Positions 8,401-16,865 are shown, counted from the stretch's first letter. The stretch is 64,000 nucleotides of DNA from Bradyrhizobium elkanii WSM2783 (GCF_000472865.1 NZ_AXAP01000004.1:1-64000); one strand, 5' to 3'. Numbers and translations are program-made. The notes: generated by a model not told the origin, from the letters alone.

Positions 8401-10711
8401 AACTGCACGTCGCCAGAATGTCCTTCGAGCGTTTGTTCTTAATGTCCGATAGCGCGTTCTGCCAAACCCCTAAAACCTCGAGCGCTTGCGGGACAAGACG
8501 CGGTGGGAGCCTGTCATGACGCGTGATGATCCAGTCAATAAGGCGTCCCCATGCTTCACCGTCCGAAGGCCATCCAAGTAGATCGGCCAAGCGAATGGAG
8601 TCCATGCCTTCAATCTTGATCGCCCCTTGCATGATGATGGGGCTCGGCACGGTGTGCTGCGCCTGAAACCACACGAACAGCTTTTCGCACAAAGCGAAGT
8701 TCTCGGCCTCGACACGCTGCGTGAACTCGTCGATGGCCTTCTCGAATGTGTTCGTGAAGGGTGGCGCCGTGAGCCATTCGCGCTTCCACTGGGCGCGCAA
8801 AGAAGAGCTTTCCAGCTGGGCCAATCCGGCGATCCAACGTCCGGGTTCGGTGAGCGCGTCTTGAGCCAGCAAACCCACCACGCGACCAAGCAATGGCGGT
8901 TCGCCGGCGGCGGAAAGCGCCGAAGGCCATGTGTCGCCGAGCTCGATGAGCAGCCGGAAGAAGACCCACTCAAAGAAGATGTCGTGCGTGAATGAAACCA
9001 TCGCGCCTGCGCGCGCAAGACGAATGATGTTATCTGCCTCCAACGCAGTCAGTTGAGCGACGGTCTCCGGCTTGAGATTGCGGACCAAGATCTCCTTGCC
9101 GAGATTACGCACGCCTTTTTCAGCAAGGTCGATGAGCGCGCGCTGGCGTTGCGGCACCGTTTCGGCCATGGCGTCATGTCCGGCGCGCAGCCACCACGCG
9201 TTGATCAGATCGGCTTCGGTTTTCGGTTCGGCGTCTTGCGGAATGGCTTTGGCAAGCACGGACGCAAAAAACGGACGACGCGCGATCTGCTCCACGGCTT
9301 GGCTGGGACTGAACAGAAGGCGGCGCAGATTGGGCTTCGATTTAGCTAGTCGTTCCGCCTCGTCTTCGGAGAACCCCTTCACCGAAACGCTGCCCATGCC
9401 GTTCGCGGTGTAAAACTGCCGGGGAAACCAATTCCGGTAGGCTTCGAGACCTTGATCGCGCGAACTCGCGAGAACCTTCCAGTGCTGGAGGTTCGGGTCG
9501 GCCTCCATGGCGCGGAGGAGATCGGTGATGATGTGTTGCTGATCTGGCCGGATACGATCGATACCATCGATAAAAAGGATGGGCGTACCTGAAGCCCCGA
9601 TTTCGGCGAGAAGATCGGACGCTCTGGCGTGGCGCACACCGAGCGCTGTCGCGAAAGTCGTCCAGCTCGTTCCAAGTAGCCGGTCATTCTTGAGAAAGAG
9701 GATCGGGCCCGACTTCGCGGCGTTGGCTCCGAAGTGCTTCAGAACGGCAGATTTGCCGCAACCCGGCAGGCCGCCGATGGAAACAACCCGATGCTTCTCC
9801 AGCTGCTTCGCGACTTTCTCCTGCAAACCGTCGCGCGCGACATGAACGTCATCGACCGTTTCGGACACATCGTTGAGCGCATCGAGCGAGGCGGCATTCA
9901 GCCGTTTGATGTCGTCGCTGAAGTTCGGTGTAATTTTCAGTCGCACCGAGCCCTTCAGTTGGGCGAGCAGGGACGAACGCGTCCATTTGGCGGCGTTCGC
10001 CGCGCCTTCGCGCGCGATGCGGCAGAGGCGATCGAAAAGAAGGATGTCCTGACCGTCGACATTATCCGCGACGATTTCTTGCAGACGATTGACGATCTCA
10101 AGGCGGAGCGCACCGCCATCTTCCAGCCCAGCCAGATGGAGCGCGGCGAAATTCCGGTAGAAGTTGACTTCCTCCTCCAGATTGGCCGCGCCAGTAAGGG
10201 GCAACAACGCTTCGCGCAGTCCCTTGTCGTCAGCACCCGCCGTGCCGCCCGGCGCGAAATACTGTTCGAAGTCTTTGGCGTCCGGGCTCGCTTTTGCTCT
10301 GGCGATCACCCGTGAAAGGCTGCGGAAGGTCGAGTCCGTGACATGCTCGACGACAAATCCACTCGCGTCCGAGTTTTTGATGAAGGTAGCGGTAGCTTGC
10401 GTCTTCACAGCCGCCGCGACGATCTCTTTGAATTTCTCATCGGCGCCGCTGATGGTGACGGAGCGCTTAACCTGAAGCTCAAGCGATTTATTCGTACCGG
10501 CATGGTCGAGACCGACGATAACATCATCCATGGGATGGCCGTGGCCTTGCCGCTGAACAGCGACGCTGGTGACAATGCCACGCTGGCCTGCCGCGCGCTC
10601 TTGCCGAAGCAGATGCGCGAGGTAATAGGCGACGACCGTGTCTTCATATGTAAACCCCGCGCCGCCGGTCAGTTCGGTGGAGGCCGGTTTTTGTTCAAGT
10701 GTGTCGGTCAA
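5408..10711 (-). CDS. Giant STAND-type NTPase with Cap4/DUF4297-like nuclease domain (putative defence protein)
   Basis: A 1767-residue protein, start TTG at 10711 behind a G-rich stretch. Residues 1-190: GAGFTYEDTVVAYYLAHLL, then D62-D63, E78 and QVKR (Gln80, Lys82), a pattern like the PD-(D/E)xK endonuclease of DUF4297/Cap4 proteins. Residues 313-321 form a Walker A motif, GLPGCGKS; residues 378-385 (LFIDGID) form Walker B; LASSRDQ near 414-420 is sensor-like. Then comes a winged-helix-like part and about 1200 residues of helical repeat with no signal or membrane segment. The layout nuclease-NTPase-large sensor matches the STAND/Avs class of antiphage proteins, in which the repeat part senses a phage protein and the nuclease kills the cell. 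That role is inference from architecture. No other intact gene shares its operon; an Argonaute remnant follows 100 bases downstream. Confidence 0.8.
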   Translation of the reverse strand: MTDTLEQKPASTELTGGAGFTYEDTVVAYYLAHLLRQERAAGQRGIVTSVAVQRQGHGHPMDDVIVGLDHAGTNKSLELQVKRSVTISGADEKFKEIVAAAVKTQATATFIKNSDASGFVVEHVTDSTFRSLSRVIARAKASPDAKDFEQYFAPGGTAGADDKGLREALLPLTGAANLEEEVNFYRNFAALHLAGLEDGGALRLEIVNRLQEIVADNVDGQDILLFDRLCRIAREGAANAAKWTRSSLLAQLKGSVRLKITPNFSDDIKRLNAASLDALNDVSETVDDVHVARDGLQEKVAKQLEKHRVVSIGGLPGCGKSAVLKHFGANAAKSGPILFLKNDRLLGTSWTTFATALGVRHARASDLLAEIGASGTPILFIDGIDRIRPDQQHIITDLLRAMEADPNLQHWKVLASSRDQGLEAYRNWFPRQFYTANGMGSVSVKGFSEDEAERLAKSKPNLRRLLFSPSQAVEQIARRPFFASVLAKAIPQDAEPKTEADLINAWWLRAGHDAMAETVPQRQRALIDLAEKGVRNLGKEILVRNLKPETVAQLTALEADNIIRLARAGAMVSFTHDIFFEWVFFRLLIELGDTWPSALSAAGEPPLLGRVVGLLAQDALTEPGRWIAGLAQLESSSLRAQWKREWLTAPPFTNTFEKAIDEFTQRVEAENFALCEKLFVWFQAQHTVPSPIIMQGAIKIEGMDSIRLADLLGWPSDGEAWGRLIDWIITRHDRLPPRLVPQALEVLGVWQNALSDIKNKRSKDILATCSSWLVDLEAKIYAEGYARPRGKWDVLGHEAQKSLATGLRNMLLRSARSYPEFAVALFERAANNEHMLRPAFDDLMGFTPVMAEVAPEAVEKVAEAKLLQELPQDECDRLRREEAEHAKWREEIGAIPEEKRTRDQQMALSSVHFPTSMSEFRLDDVGLDAHNHYFHPSSALHEPFASLLAKSPAVGLRFIKKLTNHATTGWRQIHKLGRREHCTPIPIVLDFPWGKQEFWGDWHVFGWGLGMLGSELLQCAYLSLAYWAFKEIEKGRSTSDVIKEILEGSECYATLGLCLRLAIETFEVSETTLPIVTCQRLWEHDMARLIQEPQKDVDLFGFGFLTKLTGEKAKAKAFLESREYRKHDVRELAMHFAISSDTSLRDRFKKALAAFPANLPFELEEEREHPKLAQQLKEKAELWSGLGDIENYRRYEMQGDQVAIGYEPPKPLPEATQQKAAKASESLGQTRVLNWAMKSLNEGKPAEGWSLDKAIEYAKKHDRNDLFDERADVGPHAVQSGVSAIAACVIRYADKDSADRPWAWNVMDRVLKMREPGDYGGSKIPWHPSFHLISALFHDRKSSAPRSEASASLIELASHTNEDVQLMAFQALFLDPDPHVKWVAAHFAFDLAHYIDPIQNETTFERDDTEDRDARKAAVAKALNALGVEAETGFEPLPPAWVKAPKRSRREGDYWTDPKRSFDGQYAAKLFAHFPLEEWCRSDVYRVKIGPLLVDLARWTADRLMPSWDDKKRRDKQTNLFEWDHALGTMFARVLPFFDLQWIREHFLKPFSQDDEEALRVLAEFADSTVRRHVLDAKDVPANALPVLHDCVQRVIDDRTFSPNGYRAGEVHGYDMPILIKALLFVNVEAECPGAARFVNGDWSEIAVIIPLVTKLMKATGWSTFVMQNYLTLCEKAGASYALDAFIDQSGAALDSIEYAKGSWVGTSLPARLAAIIQRLAEANYPLEVNRARGLLRLLDALIDLGDRRSAALEQDEAFRRVQGSVR

Positions 10712-10819
10712 GGCATCCCGCCCCCGGGAATCGATTTTCTGAATTCGTTATTGTGCGAGCGAGCAATATTCGCGGCGGAAGGCCTTTATTTAGGCGGCAA
10801 TTGAGGCGCGGCAAGGGAT

Positions 10820-10900
10820 TGGTTGTGGGGATAGGATTTGAACCTATGACCTTCAGCTTATGAGCCCTGACGAGCTGTCGCAACCTAGCATCATTCCACT
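10820..10900 (-). tRNA. Degenerate initiator tRNA-Met-like sequence (CAT anticodon)
   Basis: The minus strand carries CTCATAA (anticodon loop with CAT), a T arm with GGTTCAAATCC closed by a 4-5 bp stem, and an encoded 3' end CCCCACAACCA. It matches the initiator tRNA pattern (AGCTCGTC before the anticodon stem, GAAGGTC after it). The structure is damaged: the anticodon stem has one extra base, the D stem is poor and the 5' acceptor strand pairs only in part (GTGG with CCAC). It is either an element-borne tRNA variant or a decayed copy. Position next to the island suggests an integration-related fragment. Limits at the 5' side are approximate. Confidence 0.5.
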
Positions 10901-10942
10901 ATCGGGCTGATAAGCTATTGTAAAAAGCTTATCAGCCCGATA
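10900..10942. repeat. Perfect 17-bp inverted repeat (hairpin)
   Basis: The arm TATCGGGCTGATAAGCT (10900-10916) is followed by a 9-base AT-rich loop and its exact reverse complement (10926-10942). There is no T-run long enough on either side for a classic terminator. It abuts the 5' end of the tRNA-like sequence, and its GGGCTGATAAGCT resembles the GGGCTCATAAGCT of the anticodon region, so the arms may derive from the tRNA. It could be a recombination site, a transcript-end hairpin or a protein site. Confidence 0.8.
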
Positions 10943-11437
10943 ACGGACTGCGTCGATCGCCACGCAGTGGCTGATCGAACCAAAGTCTCCGGCCTAAGTC
11001 TCCCAAAACGGGAGTTTTCGCGGAACTAGTCGGAGACTTCGGCAATTCACGCTCCCGGCCACGCGAATTGCGAGTGCGGAGACGGAAACGAATACGCGAA
11101 ACCCGCAGTTTCCGGGCCATTTGCGCATTTGTCGGGCCAAAACTGAAGGCCGGAGTGGACAGCTGGGCAAGGAGGTATCGAACTCGCAGACGGCGGATTT
11201 TTGAGTTGGTTGAGCGAGAGAGATTCAAAACCGGCCCCCATGAGGGCCTTGTTTTTCGCCGAAATGCCGTACTGTACCAATTCCCGACGTTCTAGGATTC
11301 GGAGAAAAACGCGTTCTCCAGCCCCATTCGCGGCTCGTTTTCAGTACGACCAGCATTCTCCAGGGCAAAAAGATTCACGAAAACGGCCGAGTTTTCGGGC
11401 CCGTCTCCGTTTCGAGGTACGAAATGTCGAAGCAAAG
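10943..11437. other. Non-coding stretch between island and tRNA-Ser
   Basis: I see no convincing gene in these 495 bases. Short open frames exist on both strands but have no ribosome sites and no family signature. There are imperfect inverted motifs such as AGTCTCC...GGAGACT around 10985-11036. The sequence GATTCAAAACCGGCCCCCAT near 11223 recalls a worn tRNA T-arm. It is a plausible place for decayed island ends. Confidence 0.4.
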
Positions 11438-11527
11438 TGGCGGAGAGAGTGGGATTCGAACCCACGGTACGGTTTCCCGCACACACGCTTTCCAAGCGTG
11501 CGCCTTAAGCCACTCGGCCATCTCTCC
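11438..11527 (-). tRNA. tRNA-Ser (GGA anticodon)
   Basis: The minus strand starts GGAGAGATGGCCGAGTGG, carries CTTGGAAAG with anticodon GGA, has the long variable arm expected of tRNA-Ser, the T arm GGGTTCGAATCCC and the acceptor complement TCTCTCC, then G and an encoded CCA (11438-11440). All stems pair. It decodes UCC/UCU serine codons. It stands at the border between the island and core-like genes, and tRNA genes are frequent integration targets, though I see no second copy of its 3' end in the window. Confidence 0.95.
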
Positions 11528-11725
11528 GGAAGCGCCCTCTCTTGAAGGGATGGGGCGGATTTTGCAAGGGAGACAGGGGGTGGAAGTGGAAATTTCCTTA
11601 AGTTTTTGGAACAGCTTGGGTTTTTGGCCGGGTTGACGGTCCGGACCGGGGCGCGGATTCGGCCTGTTGAACCCGAATCCTTGCCGCGCCGACGACTGCA
11701 AGGCAAATCAGTGGTGGAGGGCGGC

Positions 11726-12061
11726 GTGAAGCGGACATTTGCGATTCTCGGCGTGGTCGTGGCGGCGGCTGCCGGCGCCGGCCCGGCGCTGGCGCAGAGC
11801 TGCACCAAGGCGGGGACGGACGTGAGCTGCGACGACGGACGGCACGGGGTGCTTTCGGGCGATACCATCATCTGGAGCGACGGCACGCGCTCGAGCCTGA
11901 CCTCGCCGCATCCGAGCGTGATCGTCGGCAACCGGTCATCGGTCAGGGTCGGGCCAGGCGTGTTCGTCGGCAAGGGCAGCGGCGTCGTGCCGATGGAGAA
12001 TCCAAGCGACCCGCGGCGGGCGCGCTGCCCGGTGCTCGACGGCGTGCCGTACTGTTATTGA
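11726..12061 (+). CDS. Small secreted protein, uncharacterised
   Basis: About 111 residues from GTG at 11726, which has GGAGGG a few bases upstream; a longer frame from 11606 lacks such a site and would hide the signal peptide. The N-terminus is a Sec signal (VKRTFAILGVVVAAAAGA, cut likely after ALAQ). The mature part has four Cys (SCTK, VSCDD, ARCPVLDG, PYCY), suited to two disulphides, and a middle part of short beta strands (HGVLSGDTIIWSDGTRSSL). It should be periplasmic or exported. I recognise no family; similar short proteins are widespread in Bradyrhizobium as far as I recall. Confidence 0.65.
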   Translation: MKRTFAILGVVVAAAAGAGPALAQSCTKAGTDVSCDDGRHGVLSGDTIIWSDGTRSSLTSPHPSVIVGNRSSVRVGPGVFVGKGSGVVPMENPSDPRRARCPVLDGVPYCY

Positions 12062-12099
12062 TTGGATGAACTGTCGGCGCTTGTACGGACGTCGTGCCG

Positions 12100-12208
12100 C
12101 CTCATCCCGAGAAGCCGCGCAACTGGCGTCTCGACGGATGGACCCCGGCGGGACTCGGGCCTCATGGTTCGAGACGCGCGAAAACGCGCTCCTCACCACG
12201 AGGGTCTA
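12100..12208. repeat. Interspersed palindromic repeat (CCTCATCC...GAGGGTCT family)
   Basis: The segment begins CCTCATCCCGAGAAGC and ends CTCACCACGAGGGTCT, with internal CTCGACGGATG and GCCTCATGGTTCGAGACGCG. A related element is at 33430-33535. Such elements fold into long hairpins and lie only between genes here. Confidence 0.7.
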
Positions 12209-12209
12209 A

Positions 12210-12555
12210 GATCGCATGCGCGGCGAGGCGAATTATGCAAGCGTTTCCAACGTGATTTGCCTCGTCCACTCCTGCAGCGAAAAACATTCCGCTTCCGTCG
12301 TCGGGCAAATCAGTGATTTAACTTCGCGCGTCTCACGGCGGATGAGGGGCGGGTCGCGATCATCACGAACGTTGCGGTGGGATGCGGTGGACGCGATGCG
12401 TGTGACTGACGAGCACGCGCAGTGCGGACGGCGAAGTCGTGTGGTCCTGGCGCCCCGACCCTGGCGCTAAGCTTCTTACGAAGTGACGGTGGCAAGAAAG
12501 CCCGGTCACCGGCCGGTCACCGGGGAGAGCACGAAGGAAGCCGTAAACGATCGCG
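12210..12555. repeat. Long intergenic repeat, inverted copy of one at 44.5-44.9 kb
   Basis: This stretch contains GGCGAGGCGAATTATG, GGATGCGGTGGACGCGATG, GGCGAAGTCGTGTGGTCCTG and GCGCCCCGACCCTGGCGCTAA; the reverse complement of each, with small changes, occurs in 44505-44885. Short frames inside it do not look like real genes. The rest of the gap up to otsA (12556-12680) holds short inverted motifs (GTCCGGTCAAGCCGGAC; CCCGGCTTTCGCCGGGA) and no gene. Confidence 0.75.
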
Positions 12556-12680
12556 CAGGAATACTGGATCGTCCGGTCAAGCCGGACGATGACAGCGGAG
12601 AGCTGTTTTACATCTTGAATCAGAAACGTTCCCCGTCATCCCGGCTTTCGCCGGGACGACGGAGGTGTGGTGGTAAGCGG

Positions 12681-14126
12681 CTAATGAATGCGCGCGCTGC
12701 GATAGGGCCAGTGCGTGGCTTCGGCTAAAGGCGGCGAGCGCTCTGGCTGTTCGTCGCCGGTGTCCTGCAGCGCCTCGACGAAATCGGCGAACCACTGCTG
12801 AATCGTATGGGTGCAGATCTTGTCCATCATCGATTCCCAGCGCAGCCGCCGTTCGGCGAGCGGCATCGACAGCGCGGTGGCAATGGTGCGCGCCATGCCG
12901 TCGACGTCGTGCGGGTTGACGATGAGGGCGGCCTCGAGCTCGTTGGCGGCGCCGGCGAATTTCGACAGCACCAGCACGCCGGGATCGGCCGGGTTCTGGG
13001 CGGCGACATATTCCTTGGCGACGAGGTTCATGCCGTCTTGCAGCGGCGTCACCACGCCGACCTGCGCCGTGCGGTAGAGGCCGGCCAGCACCGCCTGGCT
13101 GAATCCCTTGTTGAGGTATCGGATCGGCGTCCAGTCGACCTCGCCATGGATGCCGTTGACGTCGGTGACGAGCTTTGCCACCTCGCTCTGCAGATTGCCG
13201 TAGGCCTCGATGCCGCCGCGCGAAGGAGTCGCGATCTGCAGCAGCGAGATCGTGCGCTTCAGCGAGGGATGCATCGTCCACATCCGGTCGAAGGCCTTGA
13301 TGCGGTTGATCAGGCCCTTCGAATAGTCGAGCCGGTCGACGCCGATCGCCAGCCGCTCGCCGTTGAGACTGCGTCGCAAGCGCGAGACGTCGGGATGGGT
13401 CGTCGCCTTGGTCGCCTGCTGCGCGAATTTCTCCGGATCGATGCCGATCGGGAAGACGGCGGCGCGGCTGCGTCCATAGCGCGAGGTCACGCTGCCATCG
13501 CGCACCACGAGGCCGAGATCGGCTTCGACATAACCGAGGAAATTCTCGCAATCCTCCTCGGTCTGGAAGCCGATGAGATCATAGGCAAGCATCGCCTCGA
13601 TCAGCTCGCGATGATGCGGCACGCCCTCGATCACCGCGCGCGCCGGCCACGGCGTGTGCAGGAAGAAGCCGATCGGCTTGTCGATGCCGAGATCGCGCAG
13701 CTCCGCGCCGAGCGCGAGGAAATGGTAGTCCTGAATCCAGAACACCGAATCGTCCTTGCGGAAGCGCAGCAGAGCGCGCGCCATGAAGGCGTTCACCTCG
13801 CGATAGCTGGCATAATCCTCCTCCGAGGCGCGGATCAGGTCGGCGCGCGAATGCAGCGCCGGCCACAGCGCGGAGTTGGCAAAGCCTTCGTAGTAGCCGC
13901 CGTAATGCGCGGCCGGAAGATCGAGCATCGCCAGCGCACCGGCGCCGAGCGCTTCCACCTCCGCGAAAGGTTCCTTCTGGTTCCCATCGCGGACACGGCC
14001 GCTGGAGCCGACCCAGATCGCGCCCGACTTCTCGACGACAGGCAAAAGAGCGGCGGCGAGGCCGCCGGTCATGGGTTCATTGGGTTTTCCACGCGCTACG
14101 CGGTTCGACACGACAACGAGGTTCAA
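12681..14126 (-). CDS. otsA: Trehalose-6-phosphate synthase
   Basis: About 481 residues of a GT20 glycosyltransferase that makes trehalose-6-phosphate from UDP-glucose and glucose-6-phosphate in the cytosol. The start chosen is TTG at 14126, giving [15 protein letters not shown], the usual N-terminus, behind GGGAGGGG; the frame extends upstream to an ATG at 14189 without family similarity. Family motifs are clear: [66 protein letters not shown] and [11 protein letters not shown]. It lies downstream of otsB, after a gap of about 200 bases, and forms the trehalose unit with it and the MFS gene. Trehalose protects against drought and salt, and the pair is common in rhizobia. Confidence 0.95.
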   Translation of the reverse strand: MNLVVVSNRVARGKPNEPMTGGLAAALLPVVEKSGAIWVGSSGRVRDGNQKEPFAEVEALGAGALAMLDLPAAHYGGYYEGFANSALWPALHSRADLIRASEEDYASYREVNAFMARALLRFRKDDSVFWIQDYHFLALGAELRDLGIDKPIGFFLHTPWPARAVIEGVPHHRELIEAMLAYDLIGFQTEEDCENFLGYVEADLGLVVRDGSVTSRYGRSRAAVFPIGIDPEKFAQQATKATTHPDVSRLRRSLNGERLAIGVDRLDYSKGLINRIKAFDRMWTMHPSLKRTISLLQIATPSRGGIEAYGNLQSEVAKLVTDVNGIHGEVDWTPIRYLNKGFSQAVLAGLYRTAQVGVVTPLQDGMNLVAKEYVAAQNPADPGVLVLSKFAGAANELEAALIVNPHDVDGMARTIATALSMPLAERRLRWESMMDKICTHTIQQWFADFVEALQDTGDEQPERSPPLAEATHWPYRSARIH

Positions 14127-14333
14127 ATGGTCCCCTCCCGTTGGGCATTCGCGTATTAACAACCATTCATCAATATGGTTCCTGGCCACGCTTTCTCCGA
14201 ATTGAAACCAAATTCAGGCAGGCCCGCATGGAACCGGGGCGTCAACTCACAAAAAGAAAATTTTTTGCGAGCAGGCGGCCGCCCACAGCAGGAACTGCGG
14301 TTATTCCGCGCCAATTTGCGGTTGAGGTTTCGG

Positions 14334-15170
14334 CTAAGGCGCGGCGATTTCGCGCTCGTCGTCGAGCAGATGCGCAAGGAATTCGCGCACGTCGCTCGGC
14401 GCATCGAAATGACCGGCCACTCCCTTGGCACGACGGCCGACCGAGAAAGCGAGCCCTTCGAGCTCGGGCATGATCGCAAATACCGTCTCGTCCGTGACGT
14501 CATCGCCGATGAAGAACGGCTTGCGGCCCTTGAACGGCGGATGCTTCATCAATTCGCGCACGCCGGTGGCCTTGGTGAAGCCCGCGAGCTTGATTTCGCA
14601 GACCTGCTTGCCCGGCAGCACCTCGATCGGCGCATCGGGCAGATCGGCGCGGATCAGCGACACCGCCTCATAGATCGCCCTCTCGGCATGCGGCGCAAGG
14701 CGATAGTGCAACGCGAGCGAATAGCCCTTGTCCTCAAGCAGAATGCCCGGGCTCAATCTGGCGATGGCGGCCAGACGGCGCTTCAGCTCCTTGTCGAGCT
14801 GCAGCGCGGGGCCTGCTTCTCCATCGCCTTGCGGATCGAGGCGCATCTCCGCGCCATGACCGCCGACCGCAGGGAAGACATCGGGGGCAAAAATCAGGTC
14901 AAGATCGTTCACCGAACGGCCGCTGACCAGCGCCAGCGCGCCATTGGTGCGCTCGAGCAGGCGATGAAGCGTTTTCGCCAACCCGGGCGGCACCCAGACC
15001 TCGCGCGGCGTCGGCGCGAAGTCGAGCAAGGTGCCGTCGACGTCGAGCAGGACAGCGGTCTCGCTCAGATGCCCGACCAGCGCGCTCGGCACCGGCACGG
15101 TTTCCGGCGATGCTTCGTCTTCCGGCGAAAAGTCTTCGTCCAGCGGCATGTCAGCCAGTTCCTCAGTCAT
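14334..15170 (-). CDS. otsB: Trehalose-6-phosphate phosphatase
   Basis: A 278-residue HAD-family phosphatase that removes the phosphate from trehalose-6-phosphate to give trehalose. Motif I is DVDGT (Asp43 nucleophile, Asp45 acid), motif II includes LVSGRSVNDL, and the C-terminal part has KATGVRELMKHPPF and FIGDDVTDETVF (the acidic Mg-binding motif). The N-terminal 30 residues are acidic and probably disordered. It starts six bases after the MFS stop, with its ribosome site GTGGAG inside the end of that gene, so the two are co-transcribed. otsA follows. Confidence 0.94.
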   Translation of the reverse strand: MTEELADMPLDEDFSPEDEASPETVPVPSALVGHLSETAVLLDVDGTLLDFAPTPREVWVPPGLAKTLHRLLERTNGALALVSGRSVNDLDLIFAPDVFPAVGGHGAEMRLDPQGDGEAGPALQLDKELKRRLAAIARLSPGILLEDKGYSLALHYRLAPHAERAIYEAVSLIRADLPDAPIEVLPGKQVCEIKLAGFTKATGVRELMKHPPFKGRKPFFIGDDVTDETVFAIMPELEGLAFSVGRRAKGVAGHFDAPSDVREFLAHLLDDEREIAAP

Positions 15171-15176
15171 CTCATT

Positions 15177-16679
15177 CTACTCCACAACAGCAAGCGGCCG
15201 CGCGACAGATTCGAGCGATTTTCGCTCGGCGGCGACAGCGTAGCGCCACGCGACCAGGGCCGCGACGATCATGAGCGCCGACCCCAGGAGGTAGCCGGCA
15301 AAGACGGAATTGCGCGATCCGGTATCGATCAGCGCGCCGAACAATGCAGGCCCGATCACGCCGCCGATCCCTGTGCCGATCGCGTAGAACAGCGCAATCG
15401 CGAGCGCCCGCACCTCGAGCGGGAACGTCTCGCTCACGGTGAGATAAGCGGCGCTCGCGGCGGGCGAGGCAAAGAAGAAGATCACCATCCAGGCGATGGT
15501 CTGTCCTTGCGCGCTCAGCGCGCCGATCGAGAACAGATAGCCCGAGAGCGCCAGCAGCACGCCAGACACGCCGTAGGTCAGCGTGATCATGGTGCGGCGT
15601 CCCAGCGTATCGAACAGGCGACCGAGCACCAGCGGCCCCAGGAAGTTGCCGGCGGCGAACGGCAGGATGTACCAGCCGACATGGCTGGCGGGGATGCCGA
15701 AGAAGTCGGTCAGGATCAGCGCGAAAGTGAAGAAGATCGCGTTGTAGAAGAACGCCTGCGCGCTCATCAGCACGAGCCCGACCAGCGCGCGCTGGCGATA
15801 GGTGACAAGCAACGTATGCGCCACTTCACGCAGCGGCGTGTGGTCGCGCATCCGCAGCTTGATCTTCGGCAGTTCCTGCGAGTGCGCCGCGACATGGCCG
15901 GTCACGGAGCGCTCGATGTCGTCGACGATCCGATGCGCCTCGTCGGGACGGCCGTGGATCATCAGCCAGCGCGGGCTTTCCGGAATCCACATCCGCATCA
16001 CGAACACGACGAGGCCAAGACAGGCGCCGGTGAAATAGGCAAGCCGCCAGCCGAGTTCGGGATTGATCACGGCGGGATCGAGCAGGACGATGGCGCTGAC
16101 GGCGCCGATCGCGGCGCCAATCCAGAAGCTGCCGTTGATGACAAGATCGGTCCAGCCGCGATAGCGGGCCGGCACCAATTCCTGGATGGTCGAATTGATC
16201 GCGGTGTATTCGCCGCCGATGCCGGCACCGGTCAGGAAGCGAAACAGCGCATAGCTTGCGACATTCCACGACAGCGCGGTCGCGGCGGTGGCGCTGAGAT
16301 AAACCGCGAGCGTGATGAAGAACAATTTCTTGCGGCCGATGCGGTCGGTGAGCCAGCCGAAGCCGATCGCACCCAGCACGGCGCCGGCAAGATAGGCGCT
16401 GTTGGCGAAGCCGACATCGAAGTTGGAGAATTGCAGCGTCGGACTCTCCTTCAGCGCCCCCGACAGCGCGCCGGCGAGCGTGACCTCGAGCCCGTCGAGA
16501 ATCCAGGTGATCCCGAGCGCGAGCACCACGCGGGTGTGAAAGCCGCTCCAATAGAGATTGTCGAGACGCACGGGGATGGAGGTCTCGATAATGCGGTCAT
16601 GATCCTGCGGCTGCGGCGCGTCAGCGTCACGGAGTGCAGAAGCAGTTGCAGGACTGGGTTGGATCGGCTGCAAATCCAT
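15177..16679 (-). CDS. MFS transporter (sugar/metabolite porter type) in the otsBA operon
   Basis: About 500 residues with some 12 hydrophobic segments and the major facilitator signatures GWLTDRIGRKKLFFI (between helices 2 and 3), RFLTGAGIGGEYTAINSTIQ and GRLFDTLGRRTMITL. A long cytosolic loop in the middle carries the charged stretch SPRWLMIHGRPDEAHRIVDD. The GEYTAINS loop fits the metabolite:H+ symporter group (aromatic acid, sialate or inositol-like substrates) better than drug pumps. ATG at 16679 is used; a GTG stands just before it. It is the first gene of the unit with otsB and otsA, so it may carry a sugar or compatible solute, but the substrate is unknown. Confidence 0.85.
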   Translation of the reverse strand: MDLQPIQPSPATASALRDADAPQPQDHDRIIETSIPVRLDNLYWSGFHTRVVLALGITWILDGLEVTLAGALSGALKESPTLQFSNFDVGFANSAYLAGAVLGAIGFGWLTDRIGRKKLFFITLAVYLSATAATALSWNVASYALFRFLTGAGIGGEYTAINSTIQELVPARYRGWTDLVINGSFWIGAAIGAVSAIVLLDPAVINPELGWRLAYFTGACLGLVVFVMRMWIPESPRWLMIHGRPDEAHRIVDDIERSVTGHVAAHSQELPKIKLRMRDHTPLREVAHTLLVTYRQRALVGLVLMSAQAFFYNAIFFTFALILTDFFGIPASHVGWYILPFAAGNFLGPLVLGRLFDTLGRRTMITLTYGVSGVLLALSGYLFSIGALSAQGQTIAWMVIFFFASPAASAAYLTVSETFPLEVRALAIALFYAIGTGIGGVIGPALFGALIDTGSRNSVFAGYLLGSALMIVAALVAWRYAVAAERKSLESVARPLAVVE

Positions 16680-16865
16680 CACGGAACCAATGAGAAATCA
16701 CCCCGGAACGCAGCTTGCCCCAAGGTGCTCATCCCAAAAATTTGCGGCAAACAGATGCCCGCCGCCACGCACGACAACGTCCGCCAAGCCACCTGGTTCC
16801 CGCATCGCGACATAGGAACCCGGACATAACCGCAGATGTTGCTACCTGAAAAACAGGAGCTCGCA

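Noticed and set aside
12200..12500. Small protein genes in the repeat region
   Set aside because: The short frames follow the interspersed repeat, have no ribosome site and recur in the inverted copy at 44.5-44.9 kb in other frames.
14175..16829. An 884-residue plus-strand open frame
   Set aside because: It runs antisense over otsB and the MFS gene; its composition (Arg, His, Gln, Asp) is that of a shadow frame and it has no domain.
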